From: Salinicola acroporae
GTDB taxonomy: Bacteria; Pseudomonadota; Gammaproteobacteria; Pseudomonadales; Halomonadaceae
Length of the DNA stretch: 64,000 bases
Reading direction: 5' to 3'
Assembly (NCBI RefSeq): GCF_003206615.1
Contig: NZ_PZJW01000008.1
Span: 110,754-174,753, forward strand
Positions 8,858 to 18,494 of the stretch are shown piece by piece (the stretch's first letter is position 1; each line of letters begins with the position of its first letter). A model generated the notes under the pieces. The model had not been told where the DNA came from, made no database searches, and saw nothing but the letters and a program-made list of their open reading frames with translations. The position numbers and the translations under genes are program-made.

Positions 8858-10756
8858 TCAGGCACTTAGCAGCAGGTTGAGACGCTTGACGTAGGCCGCC
8901 GGATCGTCGAGGTGACCACCCTCGGCGATGACCGCCTGATCAAGCAGGATATGGGCCAGATCGTCGAAATTGCCCCCCTCGGTACGTTCGAGACGCGACA
9001 CGAGGGCGTGTTCCGGATTGAGCTCGAGGATAGGTTTCACTTCCGGCAGCGGCTGGCCGGCGGCCTCCATCATGCGACGCATCTGGAAGCCCATCTCGTG
9101 CTCCGGCAGGACCACGCAGGCCGGCGAGTCAGTCAGACGATGGGTGACCCGCACGGCCTGAACGTTATCGCCCAGTACCTCCTTGACTCGCTTGACCAGC
9201 TCCTCCTTCGACTTGGCCGTCTCTTCCTGTGCCTGCTTCTCGGCTTCGTCGGCCATGTCGTCGAGCTCCAGATCGCCCTTGGCGACGTCGGCAAACGACT
9301 TGCCGTCGAACTCGGTCAGATGGCTCATCAGCCACTCATCGATGCGATCGTGCAGCAGCAGAACCTCGATTCCCTTCTTGCGGAAGATCTCCAGGTGCGG
9401 GCTGTGGCTGGCCGCGTTGAAGCCGTCCGCGACGATGTAATAGATCTTCTTCTGCCCCTCCTTCATGCGCTCGACGTAATCCGCCAGCGACTGATCCTGC
9501 GTCGCGCCGTCGGTATGGGTGGTCGTGAAGCGCAGCAGCCCCGAGATCTTGTCGCGGTTGGCGTAATCCTCCGCCGGACCTTCCTTCAGCACGTCGCCGA
9601 AGGTGTTCCAGAAGGTCTGATAGGCCTCCTTGTCCTTCGACAGCTTCTTGAGCATATCCAAGGCACGCTTGGTCAATGCCGACTTCATCGAGTCGACCTG
9701 CGGCGATTTCTGCAGCAGCTCGCGGGAGACATTCAACGGCAGATCGCGGGAATCCAGCACGCCCTTGACGAAGCGCAGATAGAGCGGCAGGAACGCCTCG
9801 GCATCATCCATGATGAAGACGCGCTGGACGTAGAGCTTGAGCCCGCGCACGCCATCACGCTGGTAGAGATCGAACGGGGCACGCTCCGGCACGTAGAGCA
9901 GGCTGGTGTACTCGAGCTTGCCTTCGACCTTGTTGTGGCTCCAGGTCAGGGGGTCGCTGAAATCGTGGGCGATATGCTTGTAGAAGGCCTTGTATTCGTC
10001 GTCGCCGATCTCGGCCTTGGGTCGCACCCATAGCGCGGTCGCCTCGTTGACGGTCTCCCAGCTGACGGTCTCGCTGCCTTCGATCTCGTTGCCCTCTTCG
10101 TCGCGGGCCTTCTCGACCTTGGGCATGCGTACCGGCACATCGATGTGGTCCGAGTACTTGCGAACCAGGTTCTTGAGCCGGAAATCGTCGGCGAACTCCT
10201 TGGCGTCGTCCTTCAGGTGAAGCACGATCTCGGTACCGCGCTGGGGGTAGTCGATGTCGGCGATGGTGAACTCGCCCTCACCTCTCGAGCGCCACTCGAC
10301 CCCCTGATCGCTGTCGGCACGGCGCGTGCGCACGACCATCTCGTCGGCGACGATGAAACCGGAATAGAAGCCGACACCGAACTGGCCAATCAACTTGGCA
10401 TCTTTCTGCTTTTCGCCGGAGAGCTGCTTGAGGAAGTCCGCGGTCCCGCTCTTGGCGATCGTCCCCAGGTTCTTGATCACCTCGTCGCGGTTCATGCCGA
10501 TACCGGTATCGCGCACGGTCACCGTGCCCGCCTCGGCGTCGTGCTCGATCTCGACGCGCAGCTCGGCATCGCCGGCGTAGAGCCCGTCGTTCTCCAGCGC
10601 CTCATAGCGCAGCTTGTCGCAGGCGTCCGCCGAGTTGGAAATCAGCTCACGCAGGAAAATCTCCCGGTTGGAGTAGAGGGAGTGAATCATCAAATGGAGA
10701 AGCTGCTTGACCTCGGTCTGAAAGCCTAGCGTTTCTTCTTGAGTCGCGGTGGTCAT
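8858..10756 (-). CDS. htpG: Chaperone protein HtpG (Hsp90)
   Basis: HtpG is the bacterial Hsp90, an ATP-driven dimeric cytosolic chaperone. The protein has 632 aa from the chosen ATG. The GHKL ATPase domain shows [33 protein letters not shown] and [11 protein letters not shown]. The middle domain follows, with KLYVQRVFI and [11 protein letters not shown], and the C-terminal dimerisation domain completes it. The frame stays open upstream to 10852, but the conserved N-terminus begins at MTTATQEE, with AGAGG upstream, so 10756 is used. It is monocistronic with its own terminator. No sigma-32 promoter was recognised with confidence. Confidence 0.97.
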   Translation of the reverse strand: MTTATQEETLGFQTEVKQLLHLMIHSLYSNREIFLRELISNSADACDKLRYEALENDGLYAGDAELRVEIEHDAEAGTVTVRDTGIGMNRDEVIKNLGTIAKSGTADFLKQLSGEKQKDAKLIGQFGVGFYSGFIVADEMVVRTRRADSDQGVEWRSRGEGEFTIADIDYPQRGTEIVLHLKDDAKEFADDFRLKNLVRKYSDHIDVPVRMPKVEKARDEEGNEIEGSETVSWETVNEATALWVRPKAEIGDDEYKAFYKHIAHDFSDPLTWSHNKVEGKLEYTSLLYVPERAPFDLYQRDGVRGLKLYVQRVFIMDDAEAFLPLYLRFVKGVLDSRDLPLNVSRELLQKSPQVDSMKSALTKRALDMLKKLSKDKEAYQTFWNTFGDVLKEGPAEDYANRDKISGLLRFTTTHTDGATQDQSLADYVERMKEGQKKIYYIVADGFNAASHSPHLEIFRKKGIEVLLLHDRIDEWLMSHLTEFDGKSFADVAKGDLELDDMADEAEKQAQEETAKSKEELVKRVKEVLGDNVQAVRVTHRLTDSPACVVLPEHEMGFQMRRMMEAAGQPLPEVKPILELNPEHALVSRLERTEGGNFDDLAHILLDQAVIAEGGHLDDPAAYVKRLNLLLSA

Positions 10757-10879
10757 TGATTGCCTCTTGACGGTTTTTCGTAATGAAGACGAAACGGGAA
10801 ATAAAGACGAACGAAATTGGGTGCTCAGCGATATGGGGCTGGCCAGCTCCATTTCAAGCCAGGCCCGCGGGGAGCACGT

Positions 10880-11215
10880 TCAGTCGACCACGACCTCGTC
10901 GTCGTCGATGCCCTTCCAGCGGCGATAGTCGCCCATCGCCCGGTCGACCCGCGTCAGCAACCAGCCGACGATGAAGACGTCATCGACGAGCCCGATGATC
11001 ATCAGGAAATCGGGGATCAGGTCCAGCGGCGACACCAGATAGACCAGTGCCAGCGCCATCCACCCGAAAGCCGCCCATGGGATGGGGCGGTAGCGTCCAC
11101 GAAAGACATCCATGCTCATGGGTCCGAAGACGCGAAATGCGCGTCCGATCCGGGCCAAGGCGCCGCCACGCTGTCTGAGGCGGGAGAGCTGGGTCACGAA
11201 ACGCCAGGGATTCAT
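10880..11215 (-). CDS. YkvA-family (DUF1232) small membrane protein
   Basis: This 111-aa protein carries the DUF1232 signature YLVSPLDLIPDFLMIIGLVDD (about residues 62-82), between a hydrophobic stretch WAAFGWMALALVYLV and an acidic tail (DDDEVVVD). Two short membrane helices are likely. Members are widespread and of unknown function. It lies between divergently read slt and htpG, with no operon partner visible. Confidence 0.8.
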   Translation of the reverse strand: MNPWRFVTQLSRLRQRGGALARIGRAFRVFGPMSMDVFRGRYRPIPWAAFGWMALALVYLVSPLDLIPDFLMIIGLVDDVFIVGWLLTRVDRAMGDYRRWKGIDDDEVVVD

Positions 11216-11514
11216 GGTCGAACCTCTAGTGATGGATTGGGGGAGAAGGCGCGATCGCCGTCACTTGACCCTGTAGATGGTCACGATTCGACCAGGATTC
11301 AACGTTGGCGTTGTGAAACGGGGCTACCCAAGTCGCTCCCCATCGGCGACGATGGTCGCCATGAGTCGACCCGGTCCTGGCGGACGGCCTGGCCATTGCG
11401 CCACGTCTTACATCGGCGCAGCCAGTACGGCTGCGCTGGCGAAGCTGTCGTCGACCGCCCGATCAGACCTGACGCGTTCGACGACGAGTGCGCTTTGAAA
11501 AAGAGAGAGACCCA
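11216..11514. other. Divergent intergenic region before slt
   Basis: About 300 bp between the YkvA-like gene and slt. It contains one strong hairpin, GCGCAGCC/GGCTGCGC (11416-11436, 5-nt loop), of unknown role. Promoters in both directions are expected here, but no near-consensus pair is seen. Confidence 0.4.
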
Positions 11515-13491
11515 ATGCCCGCATTGCCCATTCGCAGACGTTGGTTCAGTTGGTGCCTGGCCGGCGCCATGGGCTTGAGCACCGGTGCCCAAGCCGTCGT
11601 GGCGTCGCCCGACGTCACCACCCATGACGACCGGATCATGAAACAGGCGCTGGATGCCGCCCGCGACCGGCGCTGGGACGATATCGACCAAGCCGCCATC
11701 CAGAACCATGTACTGGCCGGATACGTGGAGTACCACCGGCTTCGCGCCCGGCTCTCCACCGCATCGGCGGCGGAGGTCAATGACTTCATCGTTCGCCATG
11801 GCGACTCCCCGCTGGCGGACTGGATGCGCGGCGCCGCCCAGACCCGCTTCGGCCAGTTGGGACGCTTCGACGACCTGCTGGCGATCAGCGATGGCGAACC
11901 CTCCGCCACCATCCGTCAGTGCTACTACTACACCGCGCTTCTCGACCGCGATCCGGCCGAGGCTTCGGCGGGCGGGGAGAAGCTGTGGCACGTGGGCGCC
12001 TCCCAGCCCGAGGCCTGCGACACCCTGTTCTCGACGCTTCAGCAGCGCGGCGTGCTGACCGACGAGGACACCTGGGAGCGCATGATGCTGGCGTGGGAGA
12101 ACGGCGAGGACGGGCTGGTCACCTACCTCGAGCGCGGTCTGGACGACAGCTGGCAGCGCGCCATCGACAGCTTCGATAGCGTCCGCGGCAATTACGCCGG
12201 GGTCACCCGGGTTCCACTGGACCTGGGGCCCGATGGCGAGGCCAGTGGCGCCCTGATCGCCGCCGCCATGCATGGGCTGACGCGCGCCGATACCGAAGCC
12301 TCGCTGGAGGCCTGGCGCAAGATCGCCCCCCATGTCTCGCTCAACGAGGAGCGGCGTCATCGGATCGAACACGACTTGGCGTTCTACTCCATGGTTCGTG
12401 ACGTCGACAACAATCAGGGCTGGGTCGACACGACGCTGCCACGTCTCGCGGACGCCGACCTGATCGAGCTGCGCATTCGCAATGCGGTCACCGAAGGCAA
12501 TTGGCCCAATGTCGCGCGCTGGAGCGAGGCGCTCCCGCCCGACGTGCGGGCGGAGGCCCACTGGCAGTACTGGCTCGGACGCGCCAGCGAGGCGATGGGA
12601 GACGAGGCCAAGGCGCGCCAGGCGTACCAGCTGGCCGCTCAGGACCGCAGCTTTTTCGGCTTTGCCGCCGCCGATCGCCTGGGGCAGCCCTATCAACTGC
12701 AGATGGCCAATACCCAGGTCTCGACGCTACAGCAGGAACTGACGGGCATGCTGCCGGTGGTGAAGCGCACCGAGGCGCTGATGCGCATCGGCGAAGAGGG
12801 CCTGGCGCGCAGCGAGTGGTACACCGCCGCCGCTCGCGACACACCGGACCAGGCCGAGGCGCTGGCCGATTACGCGATTCGCCAGGGCTGGTTCGGCATG
12901 GCGATACAGACCACCATTGCCGCGAAACAGTGGGACGCCCTGCCCTGGCGCTTTCCGGCGGCCTACCGCGACTCGTTCATCAAGTGGGGCGAGGTCAATC
13001 AGGTCGATCCCTACCTGCTGATGGGCATCGCCAGGCGCGAGAGCGCCTTCAATCCGCAGGCGACATCTCCGGTGGGAGCGCGCGGCCTGATGCAGCTGAT
13101 GCCGGGTACCGCCGACCATGTCGCCCGCAATCTCGGTATCAGCGCCCCTACCACTTCGGAGCTGTTCGAGCCCCAGATCAACATCCGCCTGGGCAGCACC
13201 TACATCCATTCGATGCTGGAGCGCTACCGCGGCAACCGGATCGCGGCGACGGCGGCCTACAACGCCGGCCCCCAGCGCGTGGATCGATGGCTGACCAGCG
13301 CACCGCGCGAGTTCGACCGCTTCGTCGAGAGCATTCCTTTCCGGGAGACCCGGGATTACGTGCAGGCCGTGCTGGCCTACCGGGTCATCTTCGAGAGCCT
13401 GGCCAAACAGGGCGATACCCAGGGCGTCGCCATGCTCTCCCAGGCCGAGCGCCAGGGGAATTACGATCCCACCCTGATCGCCCGAAACTGA
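11515..13491 (+). CDS. slt: Soluble lytic murein transglycosylase Slt
   Basis: Slt is a periplasmic exo-acting transglycosylase that cleaves the MurNAc-GlcNAc bond and leaves 1,6-anhydro-muropeptides. The protein has 658 aa, close to E. coli Slt70. An N-terminal signal peptide (WCLAGAMGLSTGAQA) is followed by the long alpha-superhelical U and L domains. The C-terminal GH23 domain has ARRESAFNPQA with catalytic Glu near 509, then PVGARGLMQLMPGTA and AAYNAGPQRVDRWL. The start at 11515 follows an AGAGAGA purine run; the ATG nine codons upstream would break the signal peptide. Confidence 0.93.
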   Translation: MPALPIRRRWFSWCLAGAMGLSTGAQAVVASPDVTTHDDRIMKQALDAARDRRWDDIDQAAIQNHVLAGYVEYHRLRARLSTASAAEVNDFIVRHGDSPLADWMRGAAQTRFGQLGRFDDLLAISDGEPSATIRQCYYYTALLDRDPAEASAGGEKLWHVGASQPEACDTLFSTLQQRGVLTDEDTWERMMLAWENGEDGLVTYLERGLDDSWQRAIDSFDSVRGNYAGVTRVPLDLGPDGEASGALIAAAMHGLTRADTEASLEAWRKIAPHVSLNEERRHRIEHDLAFYSMVRDVDNNQGWVDTTLPRLADADLIELRIRNAVTEGNWPNVARWSEALPPDVRAEAHWQYWLGRASEAMGDEAKARQAYQLAAQDRSFFGFAAADRLGQPYQLQMANTQVSTLQQELTGMLPVVKRTEALMRIGEEGLARSEWYTAAARDTPDQAEALADYAIRQGWFGMAIQTTIAAKQWDALPWRFPAAYRDSFIKWGEVNQVDPYLLMGIARRESAFNPQATSPVGARGLMQLMPGTADHVARNLGISAPTTSELFEPQINIRLGSTYIHSMLERYRGNRIAATAAYNAGPQRVDRWLTSAPREFDRFVESIPFRETRDYVQAVLAYRVIFESLAKQGDTQGVAMLSQAERQGNYDPTLIARN

Positions 13492-13602
13492 CTCGGTCCC
13501 AATCGGCTAGACGCGACGCCCCGCCCGTACGGAAATAGAGTGCCAGTTCCGGGCGTACGGGGCGATTCGGGTCGAACGGGCCAGGGGCGGGGCGCGAACC
13601 GA

Positions 13603-14181
13603 TCAGATCAGCCAGAGCCCGATGCCGATGCCCCCGGCCACGGTGATGGCGAGGCCGATCAGCATCATCAATCCGTCCCCGGCGGTCAGGCCGAGCGCCA
13701 TGATGACGATCGCCAGTGCGGGGATGGCAGCGGCGAACGGCAGCAACTCCAATGGCATCATCCCGAGCCCCAGCACCACCATCAGCAGCGCCAGCAGGCG
13801 CTGGGTCACATCTCCCATCAGCCAGGACAGCCTAGGCGCGAGGAATCGATCGATTCTCCGCGTCCAGGGCCTGACGCGTTGGGTGACGCGATGCCACCGT
13901 TCGTGACTGATGCCGCGTTCGGCCAGGGTGCCCGGTAGCCACGGGCTCCTGCGCCCGAAGACCAGCTGGATCGCCATCAGCGCAATGAAAATGCCACAGA
14001 GACTCGGCACCCCTGGCACGCCACCGGTGGGCAGCAATGCAATCAGCGCCGGCAGCAACACCACGGGGCCGAATCCCCGGGCATTGAAGGTATCGACGAT
14101 ATCCTGCAGCGTTATCGTCTCATCCTCGACCTGATCGTCGAGCGTCTCGAGAATATCGGTGAGCTTCATTCGCTCCGACAT
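13603..14181 (-). CDS. ExoD-family exopolysaccharide synthesis membrane protein
   Basis: This 192-aa protein matches the ExoD family (known from rhizobial exopolysaccharide production, biochemical role unclear). The N-terminal cytosolic part (LTDILETLDDQVEDETITLQ) precedes the conserved hydrophobic segment FGPVVLLPALIALLPTGG. Two or three further membrane spans follow (LLALLMVVLGLGMMPLELL and AIPALAIVIMALGLTAG). No polysaccharide genes lie nearby, so the name reflects family only. Confidence 0.82.
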   Translation of the reverse strand: MSERMKLTDILETLDDQVEDETITLQDIVDTFNARGFGPVVLLPALIALLPTGGVPGVPSLCGIFIALMAIQLVFGRRSPWLPGTLAERGISHERWHRVTQRVRPWTRRIDRFLAPRLSWLMGDVTQRLLALLMVVLGLGMMPLELLPFAAAIPALAIVIMALGLTAGDGLMMLIGLAITVAGGIGIGLWLI

Positions 14182-14242
14182 ACGTCACCTCCCTGTAACG
14201 TCATGGTCATTGTCCTGGTAAACGGACTCGCGAACGACGCGG

Positions 14243-14659
14243 TCAAAGGCCGCGACGGGCATGCTTCAACGAGATCTGATCGTTGAGCGTCCAGAAGTCG
14301 TAGAGAACGCCGATCAGGAACAAGCCCCCGGTCAACAGATAGATCAATCCGGTGATCCACTTCCCCATGTACATCCGATGAATGCCGAAGACCCCCAGGA
14401 ATGTCAGCAGGATCCACGCCAGGGTGTAGCTGGTCGGGCCAGCCCGGAAGCGCAAGTCCGCCTGGCGGTCCATGCTCGGGATCAGGAACAGGTCGATCAG
14501 CCAGCCGATCCCGAACAGCCCCAGCGTCAAAAACCAGATCGTGCCGGTGACGGGCTTGCCGTAGTAGAAACGGTGGGCTCCGGTGAACCCGAAGATCCAC
14601 AGCAGATACCCGATGACCTTGCTGTGCGTGTCGTTGAGACTCAAACCGTGTTGTGCCAC
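14243..14659 (-). CDS. TM2-domain membrane protein with two TM2 units
   Basis: This is a 138-aa inner-membrane protein of unknown function. Two TM2-like halves are visible: YLLWIFGFTGAHRFYYG with GIGWLIDLF, and LLTFLGVFGIHRMYMGKW with FLIGVLYDFWTLN. Each has the small-residue and His-Arg-Phe/Met-Tyr loop of the family. I chose the GTG at 14659 because CAGGAG lies eight bases upstream. The in-frame ATG at 14812 would add 51 residues without coding character. Confidence 0.8.
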   Translation of the reverse strand: MAQHGLSLNDTHSKVIGYLLWIFGFTGAHRFYYGKPVTGTIWFLTLGLFGIGWLIDLFLIPSMDRQADLRFRAGPTSYTLAWILLTFLGVFGIHRMYMGKWITGLIYLLTGGLFLIGVLYDFWTLNDQISLKHARRGL

Positions 14660-15268
14660 GCGCGTTGCTCCTGACTCGTTCAATGTGTGAAAACCGCTGG
14701 CCGGCGCCGGCTTGCCGCGCTGACGCGCCCCGCGAGCAGCGGGCGACAGCTTACCCAAGGTCGCCGGCCCGATACATAGTGGCGTTTCGAGACGCTGGCC
14801 CGGCCGCCACACCTGGGCCGCAATACCTGCTGCGCCCGCGACGCTCGGCAGACGTACCCGCTACGGCTGACGGTAAACCCCGAGCATTCCTCGCCGGCAA
14901 CGGCGTCCGTCAGGGCGAGCGTGACCGTTTTCTGTCAATCTTCTTAAAAAGGGTTAATAAAACCATACCGTGTGACGCGATCAGCCCGGAAAAAAGGCGT
15001 TGGCAGGCTGTAGACGCGCATAAATTTTCCATCTATGGTTTGTGAGCGGGGCATGGGAAACGATGCTACCAAAGTCAAGCCCTCAGACGCTTGACGAGGT
15101 ATATCCCCCAATGCAACATCCGTTGCGTAGGTTTGCAGGTAGAATGTCGTCAGTTGTTAGTCGATCTCGTCCAACTCCTAGTGCGCATTCCCCCCTAGTC
15201 TGACCACGCATTTCGGGCATCCCCCGGGAGGCTCGGGTACATCACTATGCAAGTTAAGGATATCGACA
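14660..15268. other. 600-bp intergenic region: TM2 gene upstream region and long csp leader
   Basis: No gene is supported. The right half probably holds the promoter and long untranslated leader typical of cold-shock genes. A short hairpin GCAAC/GTTGC lies at 15113-15126 and a TTGACG hexamer at 15091-15096, but no good -10 partner is seen at normal spacing. An AT-rich stretch is at 14938-14970. Confidence 0.45.
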
Positions 15269-15475
15269 ATGGCAACTGGCACTGTCAAATGGTTTAACGA
15301 CACCAAAGGCTACGGTTTCATCTCCCCGGATGACGGCGGCGATGATCTGTTCGCGCACTTCTCCGAAATTCAGGCAGAAGGCTTCAAAACTCTGCAGGAC
15401 GGCCAGAAGGTTACCTTCGACGTCACTCAGGGCAAGAAAGGCCTTCAGGCCGCCAATATCAAGGTCGCTGGCTAA
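15269..15475 (+). CDS. Cold-shock protein, CspA family
   Basis: This is a 68-aa single cold-shock domain protein that binds single-stranded RNA/DNA and melts RNA structure. The RNA-binding motifs are [20 protein letters not shown] (RNP1 within KGYGFIS) and [10 protein letters not shown] (RNP2). AAGGA lies upstream of the ATG. An intrinsic terminator follows closely. It is transcribed alone from a long leader, which suggests post-transcriptional control as in cspA. Which paralogue it represents cannot be told from one copy. Confidence 0.95.
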   Translation: MATGTVKWFNDTKGYGFISPDDGGDDLFAHFSEIQAEGFKTLQDGQKVTFDVTQGKKGLQAANIKVAG

Positions 15476-15532
15476 AACCGGCCAAAGGTTCCAAACGCAG
15501 GGATCGATTCCCAGCGTTTCACCGCCTTGAGC

Positions 15533-15558
15533 AAAGCCCACCGGATGGTGGGCTTTTT
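15533..15558 (+). terminator. Intrinsic terminator of the cold-shock gene
   Basis: A 10-bp stem AAAGCCCACC/GGTGGGCTTT with a GGAT loop runs directly into TTTTT, about 58 bp past the csp stop. Confidence 0.9.
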
Positions 15559-15602
15559 AGTGGCCGCGACGCAAAGCCCGCAAGCGCTCTGCCCGCCGCC
15601 TC

Positions 15603-16043
15603 TCAGGGTTCGCCGATATCCTCGTGCCAGACCTCCGGATGGGCGGCGATGAACCGCGACATCAACTCCCGGCACACCGGATCGTCGAGGACCTCGACCA
15701 CCACGCCACGCTCCCTGAGTAACGCTTCTTCGCCCATGAAGGTTCGATTCTCGCCAACGATGATCCTGGGTATGCCGTAGAGCAGGATTGCGCCGCTGCA
15801 CATCGAGCATGGCGACAGCGTCGTGTAGAGCGTCGAATCCCGATAGACAGAAGCCGGGAGGCGGCCGGCATTCTCCAAGGCATCCATCTCGCCATGGAGA
15901 ATGGCACTCCCTCTCTGCTGGCGCTGATTGTGCCCTAGCCCGATGATCTCACCCCGGTGGACCAGGACGGATCCGATCGGCACGCCACCCTCGTCGAGAC
16001 TACGCCTCGCCTGTTCGACCGCTGCCTGCATGAAGTCATCCAC
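15603..16043 (-). CDS. Cytosine deaminase, yeast Fcy1-like zinc enzyme
   Basis: This is a 146-aa nucleoside/cytidine-deaminase-fold enzyme with the zinc motifs LHGEMDALENAGRL (His ligand, catalytic Glu) and LYTTLSPCSMCSGAI (two Cys ligands). The motifs, YGIPRIIVGEN and the ending WHEDIGEP match yeast cytosine deaminase closely, more than tRNA-adenosine or guanine deaminases. Cytosine to uracil deamination is therefore likely but inferred. The start is taken as GTG at 16043, with AGGAG eight bases upstream; the frame remains open to 16106. Confidence 0.82.
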   Translation of the reverse strand: MDDFMQAAVEQARRSLDEGGVPIGSVLVHRGEIIGLGHNQRQQRGSAILHGEMDALENAGRLPASVYRDSTLYTTLSPCSMCSGAILLYGIPRIIVGENRTFMGEEALLRERGVVVEVLDDPVCRELMSRFIAAHPEVWHEDIGEP

Positions 16044-16102
16044 GTCGCGCTCTCCTCTAGCACGTTGATCGGGTTGTGACGCCTTCCCGTGGCGAGCCGG
16101 CG

Positions 16103-17026
16103 TCAACCGGCACGACGCAGCAAGGGGCAGTCTTCAGGAACCACCAGCGGCAAAGCCTCGCGATCGAGCGAGGCGCGGAAGTGCTCGTACCGGCGTGGCT
16201 CACCATCGAGATTGAGAGGGAAAGCGCCGTCGCTATCGAACTCGACCCATGGCACGCGAAGGTAGCGCACGAACTCCCCATCCTGCGGGAGGTTCTCGAG
16301 TTCGTCGATGATGCGCTTCAGCTCACCCAGCGAATTGAAGTGACGCACGAACAGCAGCTCGAGCAGGCCATCGTCCAATCTCGCGGAAGGCGCAAGACGC
16401 TGTCCACCGCCGGCCTGGCAGCCGTTACCAATGGCCAGCATGAAGAGCGGAACCCGCGCTTCTCCCTCCGGCCAGCGCATGTGACCTTCGAAGGGCTGGT
16501 AATTCCACGCTTTCAACATGCCCATCAACGAATAGGCGCCGCCGCCCAATAGTCTCTTCAATCCTACCGGTGTGGAAGTCGTGATCTCGGCACCGAACCC
16601 GCCGGACGCCACATTGGCGAAGGCCTCGTCATCGAGCTTGCCGACATCCACCTGCCGGATGCTGCCGATCAGGGCCAGCTTCAAGGCGTCACGCGGCCCC
16701 ATCGGCAGGTTCAGGCCGTGGGCGAAGTCGTTGGCACTGCCCAACGGCAGGATGCCCAGTGCCGGACGAAGCTCCGGAGGCTGCCGCATCAGTCCGACGA
16801 CGATCTCGTTGATCGAACCGTCGCCACCGCCAGCGATGATTCTCGAAGCGCCGCCTGCTACCGCGGCATCCACCAGCCAGACGCCATCGCCGCCCTCCCA
16901 GGTGACCCGAACCTGGAGATCGTGACCTTGACGGCGCAGCTCCTCGACCGCATCGCGGATCTCGGGCTGCTGAGCCGATTTACCATTGAGTATCAACCAT
17001 GTGCTTTCCTTGCCATGACTGGCCAT
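16103..17026 (-). CDS. yegS: YegS-like lipid kinase
   Basis: This is a diacylglycerol-kinase-family enzyme phosphorylating a membrane lipid (phosphatidylglycerol in E. coli YegS studies). It has 307 aa from the ATG at 17026; another ATG lies at 17062. Nucleotide-binding signatures are IIAGGGDGSINEIVVGL and LGILPLGSANDFAHGL. The C-terminal beta-sandwich includes RLAPSARLDDGLLELLFV. It ends 60 bp upstream of the cytosine deaminase on the same strand, so the two may be cotranscribed, with no obvious functional link. Confidence 0.9.
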   Translation of the reverse strand: MASHGKESTWLILNGKSAQQPEIRDAVEELRRQGHDLQVRVTWEGGDGVWLVDAAVAGGASRIIAGGGDGSINEIVVGLMRQPPELRPALGILPLGSANDFAHGLNLPMGPRDALKLALIGSIRQVDVGKLDDEAFANVASGGFGAEITTSTPVGLKRLLGGGAYSLMGMLKAWNYQPFEGHMRWPEGEARVPLFMLAIGNGCQAGGGQRLAPSARLDDGLLELLFVRHFNSLGELKRIIDELENLPQDGEFVRYLRVPWVEFDSDGAFPLNLDGEPRRYEHFRASLDREALPLVVPEDCPLLRRAG

Positions 17027-17228
17027 ACCTGTCTCGTCCTTTCCCGGGGCCGGTCGATTCATCTCGGCCGTGCCGTGAAACCTCGCGCTGTCGATACGAC
17101 GAACCTGCTCATTTTAGCGCGTTGGCGCCACACCGATATTCGACATGTTAAACCTCGCGCCAACGCAGCGGCGTCCCGCTCCCCGCCGGCTCTCCCGACG
17201 GCGGGGCAAGCCCTCGACACCGATCGGG

Positions 17229-18413
17229 TCACTCGCCGGCGGCGGTGTCCGCCAATCCCCTTCCGATCGCCCACAACGCCAAACCGCCACCACAACATAT
17301 CAGTGCCAACGACGTCTGCGGTGCCAGCGGCGTGATCAGCAACAGCGTTGCCAGAGATGCGCCACCCCCCAGTTGGATGGCGCCCAGCAGTGCCGCCGCC
17401 GTCCCGGCCCGCTGTGGGAACGGTTCCAGCGCCAGGCTCGCCGCCGCCCCCAGCACCATCGAGAACCCCACCGACAACAGCGCCACGGGGCCCATGAAGG
17501 TAACCACGGAAACCGGCAGTCCCCAGTACAGGCCAGCGATCAGGGCGCCCCCGCCCACCACGACGACCAGTCCACGCTGCACGGTCGGCCTGCGACCCCA
17601 GCGTGCCATCAACCGGGGCACGACGAAGAACGCCACGGTACTGACTAGGGCATTGCCACCAAACCAGAGGCTGAAGACCCACTCCGGCTGCCGCAGCCGG
17701 TCCATCATCACCACTGGCGCTGCCGACACATAGACCAGAATGGCGGCCATCATCGTGCTGACGAGGATGGCATAGTAGAGAAACCGCCGATGGAACAGTA
17801 CCGGGCGATAACGCGACCAGCGATAGAGACGCCGTTCGATCGGCGTGTCATGGGGCCGTGTCTCCCCGAATCGCCAGCAGGCTCCCAACCACAGCAGTCC
17901 CGCGAACCCGGTCATGAAGGCAAAGTTGCTCCGCCAACCCAGCCACACCGTCAGCACCCCGCCCAGTACCGGCGCCAGTGAGGGCACCAGCGTCAGCGAA
18001 CCGTTGAGATAGCTGTAGAGCTTGGCTCCTTCGATGGGCGTGTAGCTGTCACGCACCGCCGCAAAAGCCACCGTGACGGAAGCGCAGGCGCCGAATCCCT
18101 GAAGCACGCGGGAACCGTAGAGCATCTCTATCGACATGGCCGACATGCCGATCAACGCCGCGACCATGTAGATGGCGGCGCCCCCCAGCAGCACGGGGCG
18201 GCGACCGAAACGGTCTGTCAGCGGGCCAACCATGAGCTGCCCGACACCGACGCTCATCAGGAACAGAGTGATGGTCAACTGCATCGCCGCGTAGGAGCGC
18301 TCGAATTCCGTCGCCATCGCGGTCAATGCAGGCAGATAGATGTCGATCGCCAGTGGCGACAGCATGACCGCGCCCATCAATATCCAGAAAGCCGGACGTC
18401 CTTGTTGCTGCAT
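17229..18413 (-). CDS. MFS drug-resistance transporter, Bcr/CflA family
   Basis: This is a 12-helix proton-coupled exporter of 394 aa. The N-terminal motif SPLAIDIYLPALTAMATEF is the Bcr/CflA hallmark. MFS motif A is GPLTDRFGRRPVLLGG, and motif C-like helices follow (LVPSLAPVLGGVLTVWLGWR). Substrates in the family include bicyclomycin, chloramphenicol and sulfonamides; the natural one here is unknown. It is transcribed alone, with no adjacent regulator. Confidence 0.9.
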   Translation of the reverse strand: MQQQGRPAFWILMGAVMLSPLAIDIYLPALTAMATEFERSYAAMQLTITLFLMSVGVGQLMVGPLTDRFGRRPVLLGGAAIYMVAALIGMSAMSIEMLYGSRVLQGFGACASVTVAFAAVRDSYTPIEGAKLYSYLNGSLTLVPSLAPVLGGVLTVWLGWRSNFAFMTGFAGLLWLGACWRFGETRPHDTPIERRLYRWSRYRPVLFHRRFLYYAILVSTMMAAILVYVSAAPVVMMDRLRQPEWVFSLWFGGNALVSTVAFFVVPRLMARWGRRPTVQRGLVVVVGGGALIAGLYWGLPVSVVTFMGPVALLSVGFSMVLGAAASLALEPFPQRAGTAAALLGAIQLGGGASLATLLLITPLAPQTSLALICCGGGLALWAIGRGLADTAAGE

Positions 18414-18455
18414 GACTGCCTCACCACCATTCAGGAGCGCCTACTCTATCGACTG

Positions 18456-18494
18456 ACGGGGGAATGACAACCATTCTCGATGTCAATCCCCCGT
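18456..18494. terminator. Long inverted repeat over the mgtC-like stop codon
   Basis: An 8-bp plus 5-bp stem (18456-18463 and 18465-18469 pairing with 18481-18485 and 18487-18494, one mismatch) closes an 11-nt loop. It includes the stop codon of the MgtC-like gene at 18483-18485. There is no T tract, so it is a terminator or 3'-end stabiliser only by inference. Confidence 0.45.

Noticed and set aside
8912..10033. Plus-strand ORF of 373 codons opposite htpG
   Set aside because: It is antisense to a strongly conserved gene and arises from high GC codon bias.
13518..13565. Inverted repeat between slt and the ExoD gene as a terminator
   Set aside because: Only a 7-bp outer and 3-bp inner match with a large loop and no T tract, so it is too weak to list.
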